Shown in pieces: positions 14,706 through 19,849 of a DNA stretch of 19,849 nucleotides (positions are counted from its first letter, which is position 1; each line of letters opens with the position of its first letter). Origin of the DNA: an uncultured Thermomicrobiales bacterium (GTDB taxonomy: Bacteria; Chloroflexota; Chloroflexia; Thermomicrobiales; UBA6265); the NCBI GenBank assembly GCA_902806375.1, contig CADCWK010000345.1:1-19849 (forward strand), written 5' to 3'. The translations under genes were made by a program, and so were the position numbers. The notes below the pieces were generated by a model. The model saw only the letters and a list, made by a program, of their open reading frames with translations, was not told the origin of the DNA and did not search any database.

Positions 14706-15047
14706 TCAATCCGCCTCACGTTCCGGGAATTCAGCACGCCCGTGCCGGAGCGAGAGGCCGAGCGGGATCAGCGCGATGATCGCCAGGACCGTCAGGTCCG
14801 CGAGGTCGAATGCGCCAATGAAGGTCCGCTCGGCACCTGGGAGCAGTCGAAACGGGGCGACCAACGGATCGGTGAAGCGATAGACGAAGCGGCCGATCCA
14901 GACCCGGCTGTCGACATCGCCGACCAGGAGCACCGCCCGGGCGACGAAGACGACCGCGGCGGCGGCGTAGAGGTTGACGATGACCTCGAGGGCGACCTGT
15001 GAGGACGTCCCCGACCTGTCGCTCGGCGGCGACATCGGCTGCATCAC
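14706..15047 (-). CDS. YggT family integral membrane protein
   Basis: The 113-residue protein has two hydrophobic segments at about 18-42 (VALEVIVNLYAAAAVVFVAR) and 82-100 (LADLTVLAIIALIPLGLSL). Between them is the family signature RVWIGRFVYRFTDPLVAPFR. YggT proteins are small inner-membrane proteins, often near division or cell-envelope genes. Their precise role is unsettled. The GTG start (15045-15047) overlaps the coaBC stop as GTGA, with GAGG 7 nt upstream, so translation is coupled to coaBC. ATG codons at 15044 and 15035 are alternative starts. Confidence 0.88.
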   Translation of the reverse strand: MMQPMSPPSDRSGTSSQVALEVIVNLYAAAAVVFVARAVLLVGDVDSRVWIGRFVYRFTDPLVAPFRLLPGAERTFIGAFDLADLTVLAIIALIPLGLSLRHGRAEFPEREAD

Positions 15048-16261
15048 CGCCCGGCCTCATCGGCTGAGCGCAGGATCGCCTCGACGCGATCCAGCACCCG
15101 CACCGCCAGTTCCTCCTTCGTCATCGTCGGGAGCTCCTCCGCGAGGCCGTCCCGGTCGATCAAGGTGGCGGTGGACGTCTCCGCGCCGATGGTCTGGACC
15201 GCGTCGTTCGCCACGATCAGCCCGAGGCCCTTCCGACGCAGTTTCCCGGTGGCATGCTCGACGAGCCGCTCCGTCTCGGCGGCGAAACCGACCTTCAGCA
15301 GCCCCGGTCGATCGATCGTCGCGAGGATGTCGGTCGTCGGTTCGAGCGCGACGTTGAGGACCGTGTCGTCACGGTCCTTCTTGATCTTGGCCGGGGCCGT
15401 CCCGACCGGGCGAAAGTCGGCGACCGCGGCGGCCATGACCAGCACGGCCGCATCGTCGACGGCCGCCTCGACAGCGGCATGCAGATCGGCCGCCGTGGTG
15501 ATCCGGACGACATCGGCGCCGAAGGGAGGTCGTCGCTCGCCGGGCGCCGCGATCAGGGTAACCCGGGCGCCTCGGTCGATGGCCGCCTGTGCGATCGCGT
15601 AGCCCATGCGTCCGCTCGAGCGGTTCGTGATACCGCGTACCGGGTCGATCGGCTCCTGGGTACCGCCGGCGGACACGACGATGTGCCGGCCGGCCAGTGG
15701 CCCTGTCGCCTGCCGCCCGAGGACCTGACGCAACGCGCCAACGATCGACTCGATCGCCGCCATCCGGCCGTCACCCATGGCCCCGGACGCGAGTCGTCCC
15801 TGCTCGGGGCCGACGATGGTGGCGCCCCGTTCCCGGAGCGTGCCGAGATGCCCTTGTGTGGCCGGGTGATGGAACATGTGGTGCTCCATGGCCGGCACGA
15901 TGATCAGTGGTGCGACCGTGGACAGGTTGACCGCGCCGAGCAGGTCGTCGGAGAGACCGAGCGCCAGACGGGCGATGACGTTGGCCGTTGCGGGGGCGAC
16001 GATGAGGGCGTCGATGTCCGCGGCGAGGCTCACATGCCCGGCCGAGTCCTCCGTCCATGGTTCCCAGAGGTTGGTATGAACCGGGCGGCGGGTCAGTGCC
16101 TCGAAGGTCAGTGGGCGCAGGAACTGCTCCGCCCCGGCGGTCAGCAGGACGTCCAGCCGGACCCCGGCCTGGACGAGCTTGCTGGTCAGGTCGGCGGCCT
16201 TGTAGGCGGCGATCCCGCCACTGACGGCGAGGAGGACCCGGCGGCCGGTCAGGACAGTCAT
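15044..16261 (-). CDS. coaBC: Bifunctional phosphopantothenoylcysteine decarboxylase / phosphopantothenate-cysteine ligase
   Basis: CoaBC makes 4'-phosphopantetheine for coenzyme A: CoaB joins cysteine to phosphopantothenate and CoaC decarboxylates it with FMN. The 405 residues contain both halves. CoaC (about 1-185) starts RRVLLAVSGGIAAYKAADL, has the catalytic histidine H76 (GHVSLAADIDALIVAPATAN), PAMEHHMFHHPA and GRLASGAMGDGRMA. CoaB (about 190-400) shows HIVVSAGGTQEPIDPVRGIT, NRSSGRMGYAIAQ, and the KIKK lysines (292-295). Two classic CoaC residues differ: the Asn of PxMNxxM is E126 and the Cys of LACG is S159. ATG 16261 lies 8 nt after the ltaE stop, and yggT overlaps its end, so the three genes form one unit. 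Confidence 0.96.
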   Translation of the reverse strand: MTVLTGRRVLLAVSGGIAAYKAADLTSKLVQAGVRLDVLLTAGAEQFLRPLTFEALTRRPVHTNLWEPWTEDSAGHVSLAADIDALIVAPATANVIARLALGLSDDLLGAVNLSTVAPLIIVPAMEHHMFHHPATQGHLGTLRERGATIVGPEQGRLASGAMGDGRMAAIESIVGALRQVLGRQATGPLAGRHIVVSAGGTQEPIDPVRGITNRSSGRMGYAIAQAAIDRGARVTLIAAPGERRPPFGADVVRITTAADLHAAVEAAVDDAAVLVMAAAVADFRPVGTAPAKIKKDRDDTVLNVALEPTTDILATIDRPGLLKVGFAAETERLVEHATGKLRRKGLGLIVANDAVQTIGAETSTATLIDRDGLAEELPTMTKEELAVRVLDRVEAILRSADEAGR

Positions 16262-16269
16262 CGGCGCGC

Positions 16270-17349
16270 TCAGTGCGCGGCGACCGGGCGGCCGCTCGCC
16301 CGGCCAGCGAAGATCCGGCTGGCCACGTCCAGGGTCCGGTCGATAGCGGCGTCGTCGATCTGGTAATGCGTCACCATGCGGAGGCCCCTCGTCCCGAAGC
16401 CCGACGCCAGGATCCCGGCGTCCCGGAAGGCGGCGCTCGCGGCGGCGAAGTCGGAACCGGCGGGTGGGCGGAAGACGACGATGTTGGTCTGGACCGTCGA
16501 GAGGTCGACGGTGACGCCGGGCAGGCTGGCGAGCCCCTCGGCGAGCCGCCGGGCACGGGCGTGGTCGTCGACGAGGCGGTCACGCATCTCGTCGAGCGCG
16601 ACGAGTCCCGCGGCCGCGATCACCCCGGCCTGGCGCATGGCGCCACCGACCTGCTTGCGACGCAGGCGGACCGTCTCGATGAACGCGCGGCTGCCGGTCA
16701 CCATCGAGCCGACCGGGGCGGCCAGACCCTTGGAGAGGCAGAACTGGACGGAGTCGACGGTCGCGGCGATCTCGGCCAGCGAGTGGCCGGAGGCGACCGC
16801 CGCGTTGAAGACCCGCGCGCCGTCCATGTGGATGGCGACACCACGCTCGTCGGCGAGGGCACGGAGCCGGCGGAGGTAGCCCATCGGCAGGACCGTCCCG
16901 CCGCAGCGGTTGTGCGTGTCCTCGATCGCGATCACCTTCGTGGCGGGGAAGTCTTCGGTGGCGCTCCGGACCACCGCGCCGACGTCATCGAGGTCGAGCT
17001 CGCCCGTGGGGGCGTTCGGCCGGACGTTGAAGACGATGCCGCCCAGGGCCGCCGCGCCGCCGCCCTCGTACCAGAGGATGTGGCTCTGGTCGCCGAGGAT
17101 CACCTCGTCGCCCCGACCGCAGTGGGCCAGCAGGGCGACGAGGTTGCCCATGGTCCCGCTACTGACGAACAGGGCCGCTTCCTTGCCGAAGAGCTCGGCC
17201 GCCCGCTCCTCGAGCCGGGTGACGGTCGGATCCTCGCGATACTGGTCGTCCCCGACCTCCGCGGCCGCCATGGCGCGCCGCATCGCGTCGGTCGGGTGGG
17301 TGACGGTATCGGACCGAAGGTCGATGAGACCGGTGCTGGGCACGGACAT
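16270..17349 (-). CDS. ltaE: Low-specificity L-threonine aldolase
   Basis: LtaE is a PLP enzyme that cleaves L-threonine or L-allo-threonine to glycine and acetaldehyde. The 359-residue protein begins LIDLRSDTVTHPTDAMRRAM and contains the family landmarks EVGDDQYREDPTV, ALFVSSGTMGNLVALL, the ring-stacking histidine H90 (GDQSHILWYEGGG), HMDGARVFNAAVA (174-186), and FCLSKGLAAPVGS with the PLP lysine K207. ATG 17349 is the start: GGGAG lies just upstream and the conserved LIDLRSDT follows within 7 residues. The frame stays open to 17766, but that extension has no family features. The gene leads a probable ltaE-coaBC-yggT unit. Confidence 0.95.
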   Translation of the reverse strand: MSVPSTGLIDLRSDTVTHPTDAMRRAMAAAEVGDDQYREDPTVTRLEERAAELFGKEAALFVSSGTMGNLVALLAHCGRGDEVILGDQSHILWYEGGGAAALGGIVFNVRPNAPTGELDLDDVGAVVRSATEDFPATKVIAIEDTHNRCGGTVLPMGYLRRLRALADERGVAIHMDGARVFNAAVASGHSLAEIAATVDSVQFCLSKGLAAPVGSMVTGSRAFIETVRLRRKQVGGAMRQAGVIAAAGLVALDEMRDRLVDDHARARRLAEGLASLPGVTVDLSTVQTNIVVFRPPAGSDFAAASAAFRDAGILASGFGTRGLRMVTHYQIDDAAIDRTLDVASRIFAGRASGRPVAAH

Positions 17350-17400
17350 GTTCTCCCGGGTAGGTGTCGCTCGCGGACGTCGTCGACGCGTCGTCGTTCT

Positions 17401-17445
17401 CGTTCCGCTCGGGCAGGATGCCGGGCATTCTAGCCGAGCGGAACG
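17401..17445. promoter_or_regulatory. Inverted repeat flanking the candidate ltaE -10
   Basis: CGTTCCGCTCGG (17401-17412) and CCGAGCGGAACG (17434-17445) are perfect 12-bp arms 21 bp apart. The minus-strand -10 TAGAAT (17427-17432) lies between them, 78 nt upstream of ltaE. The half-site spacing (33 bp centre to centre, about three helical turns) would suit a bound dimer pair. A hairpin on a plus-strand transcript is the alternative. Confidence 0.4.
17427..17432 (-). promoter_or_regulatory. Candidate -10 of the ltaE-coaBC-yggT unit
   Basis: TAGAAT on the minus strand is a close -10 match. The best -35 is TGCCCA 18 bp upstream. Transcription would begin near 17420, a leader of about 70 nt. Confidence 0.35.
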
Positions 17446-17961
17446 ACCACTGGGCAGGCCGGTGTCGGGGACGACCGCGCGGACCGGTCGTCTACCTCGC
17501 GATGGGGGCAGCCAGAGGCACGTCGACCCGGCTTCGCCCGCTTCCGGTTCCCAGGCGAATCGTCGGAGGAGTCCCGCGGCCGGGACACCGCCGGCAGCAC
17601 CGTTCAGGTCAGGATCACCATACGCCGGGTCGATCACGATGATGACCCCGGAGCTGTGTTCGGGGTCCGCGTGACGAGGGGCGTCCTGCCGCCTGGCCCG
17701 GTCTCGATGGAACGCCGTGGCTGCCGGGGCATTCCGGAGCGGCGAGTTGGCGCATACCGGGGACACAATGAGAGACTGCGGGGATGGGTCTGCCCGGAAT
17801 TGCGGGCCGCAGCGGGTCGACCGCTCACGGTTACCGCCGGCTTCGACCGGCAGCGGCGCGGTCGCGGTGGGTTTGTCGCGCGACCGACGAGGGGACCATG
17901 GGTGGAGGACGGCCTGTCCCCGTTCTCACGACGTCTGGTCCAGCCGGGACGCGGCGCGGCA

Positions 17962-17990
17962 TTGACATAGTGCGGGAAATACCGTACCAT
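17962..17990 (+). promoter_or_regulatory. rpoB promoter
   Basis: A perfect -35 TTGACA (17962-17967) is followed after exactly 17 bp by TACCAT (17985-17990). It is the best plus-strand promoter in the window. Transcription would start near 17997, leaving a leader of about 420 nt before rpoB. Confidence 0.65.
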
Positions 17991-18087
17991 ATCCATTCGC
18001 GGAATCCGGATGCCCTATGTCCGGGTTACGGGAGGACAGGATAAAGGCTCAGCCGGCGATCGCCCAGCAGGCAGACAAGCAAGCGGA

Positions 18088-18139
18088 ACGGGAGGTGTCT
18101 TGTACCCCTCCCGTATTGGTGTACGGCTCGCGGTACGGG
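18088..18139 (+). promoter_or_regulatory. Candidate alternative hairpins in the rpoB leader
   Basis: ACGGGAGG (18088-18095) pairs with CCTCCCGT (18107-18114) over 8 bp. The end of that arm can instead pair with TACGG (18122-18126) or, as CCCGTA (18110-18115), with TACGGG (18134-18139). These pairings exclude one another, as in attenuators. No T-run follows directly, so termination is unproven. Confidence 0.35.
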
Positions 18140-18417
18140 TCGGCACTGTCTCGCAATTGCTCCGTGGCTGCCGCTCGTGGTCGTCTGGCCCGGAGTGCCG
18201 TCGGGACGTCTTCCGACCTGTTCTCCGGAGCCCTGTCCGGCGCGCTCATCGTCGTCGATCGGTCACCGGTCCATCTCACCGATGGCCGGGTTCCCACCAT
18301 AGCACGATCGTCACACCAATCGGGAGAGCAATCGGTCACGACCTGAACAGGCGGCAGCGGCATCCCATCCGGATGTCGTCCAGTACCCACATCGGTTGAG
18401 ACGGAGGTAGCGTTCGC

Positions 18418-19849
18418 ATGGCCGTTGATCACAAGGATTCTCGTCTCCAGACCGTTCTCGACTCGGCCGACCTCGGGCTCTCCGCCACCATCACCGGTGA
18501 TCGCCAGGTTCTCTCCAACACCGGCATCGACCGTCGCACCTATTCCCGCATCCCCACCGTCCTTGAGATGCCGAATCTCGTCCAGGTCCAGGTCGAGTCC
18601 TTCAACTGGTTCGTCGAGACCGGCCTCCGGGAGCTCCTCGAGGAGATCAGCCCCATCGGTGACAACCATCGCAAGATGGAACTCGAGATCTCCGAACCCC
18701 GCTTCGATCCCGCCTGGACGCGGATGCCGAACGGTCCCGAGAAGGAACGCGCCAAGACCGATATCCGCGTCTGCGAGAACTATTGCCGCGAACGCGACCT
18801 GACCTTCGCCGCTCCACTCCGCATTAGCGCCCGGTTGCTCCTGCGGGAGACCGGCGAGATCAAGGAGACGGGCAGCGAGGGGATCTTCCTCGGCGACTTC
18901 CCGATGATGACGACGGACGGTACCTTCATCATCAATGGTGCCGAGCGCGTCGTCGTCTCGCAGCTCGTCCGCTCGCCGGGCGTCTACTTCGAGCGGTCGA
19001 TCGACCCGACCTCCGGCAAGTTCCTCTCGACCGCCAAGCTGATCCCCAGCCGTGGCGCCTGGCTGGAGTTCGAGACCAGCAACCGCGACATCCTGTCCGT
19101 GAAGGTCGACCGCAAGCGCAAGATGCCGGTCAGCATCCTGCTGCGCGCGATCGGTATCGAGAGCAACGACGAGCTGATCGAGCTGTTCAGCGACGTCGAC
19201 ACCAACCCGGATCGCCGGTTCGTCGCGACGACGGTCGACAAGGAGTCGACCACGACCCGCGAGGAAGCGCTGATCGAGCTCTACCGCCGGCTCCGGCCCG
19301 GTGACCCGCCGACCCGCGAGAACGCGACGACGACGCTGGAGAACCTGTTCTTCAACGAGCGCCGCTACGACCTCGCCCGCGTCGGCCGGTACAAGCTCAA
19401 CGAGCGGCTCCACAAGCGCAACCGTGGCACCGACGACGAGAGCGAACTCTCCTTCTCCCGGATCCTCACCCGCGAGGACATGGTCGAGATCATCCGCGAG
19501 ATGATCCGGCTCAACAACGGTGGCAGCCAGCCGGACGACATCGATCACCTTGGCAACCGCCGCATCCGCGCGGTCGGCGAGTTGATCCAGATGCATGTCC
19601 GGACCGGGTTCCAGCGCCTCGAGCGCGGCATCCGTGAGCGGATGACCATCCAGGACATCGAGACCGTCACGCCGCAGGGGCTGATCAGCACGACCCGGCC
19701 AGTCATGGCCGCGGTCCGCGAGTTCTTCGGTGGGTCGCAGCTGTCCCAGTTCATGGACCAGACCAACCCGCTCGCCGAGCTGAGCCACAAGCGTCGCCTG
19801 TCCGCCCTCGGTCCCGGTGGCCTGAGCCGTGACCGCGCGGGGATGGACG
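18418..19849 (+). CDS. rpoB: DNA-directed RNA polymerase beta subunit, N-terminal part (3' end outside window)
   Basis: RpoB is the beta subunit that, with beta', forms the catalytic core of RNA polymerase. The 477 codons visible run off the window. Recognisable parts are RIPTVLEMPNLVQVQVESFN and WFVETGLRELLEEISPI at the N-terminus, and GIFLGDFPMMTTDGTFIING followed by AERVVVSQLVRSPGVYFE. A lobe/protrusion section then leads to the rifampicin-pocket segment GGSQLSQFMDQTNPLAELSH plus KRRLSALGPGGLSRDRAG. In that segment the residues matching E. coli D516, H526 and S531 are all present, so sensitivity is predicted. ATG 18418 has GGAGG at 18403-18407, about 10 nt upstream. Unusually, no rplJ/rplL genes precede it; it has its own promoter. 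rpoC presumably follows outside the window. Confidence 0.97.
   Translation, partial: MAVDHKDSRLQTVLDSADLGLSATITGDRQVLSNTGIDRRTYSRIPTVLEMPNLVQVQVESFNWFVETGLRELLEEISPIGDNHRKMELEISEPRFDPAWTRMPNGPEKERAKTDIRVCENYCRERDLTFAAPLRISARLLLRETGEIKETGSEGIFLGDFPMMTTDGTFIINGAERVVVSQLVRSPGVYFERSIDPTSGKFLSTAKLIPSRGAWLEFETSNRDILSVKVDRKRKMPVSILLRAIGIESNDELIELFSDVDTNPDRRFVATTVDKESTTTREEALIELYRRLRPGDPPTRENATTTLENLFFNERRYDLARVGRYKLNERLHKRNRGTDDESELSFSRILTREDMVEIIREMIRLNNGGSQPDDIDHLGNRRIRAVGELIQMHVRTGFQRLERGIRERMTIQDIETVTPQGLISTTRPVMAAVREFFGGSQLSQFMDQTNPLAELSHKRRLSALGPGGLSRDRAGMD

Larger units (their letters stand above)
17350..18417. other. Long intergenic region between ltaE and rpoB
   Basis: This 1,068-nt stretch is the largest gap in the window. 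The ltaE side holds the -10 and flanking inverted repeat (17401-17445). A 7-bp hairpin GACCCCG/CGGGGTC lies at 17644-17667. The rpoB promoter is at 17962-17990 and its leader fills the rest. Several open frames of 80-130 codons cross it (17634-17996 minus, 17656-17970 plus, 18010-18399 plus), but they are Arg/Ser/Gly/Pro-rich with no motif and I do not call them. I see no tRNA or known structured RNA. Confidence 0.5.

Noticed and set aside
13274..14779. 501-codon plus-strand frame opposite the lipid-kinase and HU genes
   Set aside because: The minus strand has two recognised families here. The plus frame has no motif and crosses promoter-like sites.
15254..16366. 370-codon plus-strand frame opposite coaBC
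   Set aside because: Antisense shadow of a confidently identified gene.
17350..17766. N-terminal extension of ltaE
   Set aside because: The frame is open but the 139 residues do not match the family, and the promoter-like TAGAAT and dyad lie within it.
17656..17970. 104-codon plus-strand frame between ltaE and rpoB
   Set aside because: Low-complexity Arg/Gly/Pro content, no family resemblance, and its 3' end runs into the rpoB -35.
18317..18335. CAATCGG direct repeat (12-bp period) before rpoB
   Set aside because: Two 7-mers alone are within chance expectation and no promoter or start aligns with them.
18010..18399. 129-codon frame filling the rpoB leader
   Set aside because: It begins soon after the predicted start and ends just before rpoB, but the sequence is Arg/Ser/Gly/Pro-rich without motif and no ribosome-binding site fits well. 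A chance frame is more likely.
18049..19788. 579-codon minus-strand open frame opposite rpoB
   Set aside because: It mirrors the rpoB codon pattern. Asp/Leu/Val/Glu-rich repeats of this sort are typical of the antisense frame of a real gene.

Overview
The window is G+C-rich chromosomal DNA (roughly two thirds G+C by eye) with strong G/C preference at third codon positions and frequent GTG and TTG starts. Gene content is housekeeping: leucine biosynthesis, tRNA modification, coenzyme A biosynthesis, transcription elongation and RNA polymerase. A RodZ-like HTH/DUF4115 protein, a DarA-type c-di-AMP receptor, a YggT protein and an rpoB that starts its own transcription unit together suggest a Chloroflexota bacterium, possibly Thermomicrobia/Sphaerobacter-like. 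That placement is inference from family impressions, not from a search. I see no phage, insertion sequence, CRISPR array, tRNA or rRNA.

Layout. Positions 1-2532 (+) carry the end of leuC, then leuD (TTG start) and leuB, with a hairpin between leuD and leuB. A 20-bp perfect hairpin at 2555-2600 separates leuB from the convergent RodZ-like gene (2622-3731, -). Upstream of that lies a long unknown protein (4078-6078, -) with a matching four-cysteine module at each end and about 530 residues of apparently disordered linker between them. A divergent promoter region follows, then miaB and a TPR/acidic-tail gene (6789-9210, +), closed by a 48-bp perfect palindrome. Next come a small tail-anchored membrane protein (9366-9722, -), a leader with promoter, 32-codon ORF and intrinsic terminator, and a stand-alone SWIM zinc-finger gene (10222-10497, +).

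From 10562 to 11205 (-) a DarA-like c-di-AMP receptor gene overlaps a small downstream ORF by ATGA. Their upstream region has a near-consensus promoter overlaid by two copies of a TRTACGTACA box. A RidA-family gene and greA follow on the + strand. A minus-strand block runs ltaE, coaBC, yggT, an HU gene, an undescribed 37-codon ORF and a lipid-kinase-family gene (17349 down to 13073). The block ltaE-coaBC-yggT is tightly packed, with an 8-nt gap and then a 4-nt stop/start overlap. Finally rpoB (18418 to the window end, +) lies behind a good promoter and a leader of about 420 nt.

The genes do not form one pathway. LeuCDB make leucine, CoaBC makes phosphopantetheine, GreA and RpoB work in transcription, and MiaB modifies tRNA. 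The parts most worth a second look are the double-Cys4 protein, the operator-like boxes at darA, the candidate attenuator before the SWIM gene, the small coupled ORFs, and the long rpoB leader.
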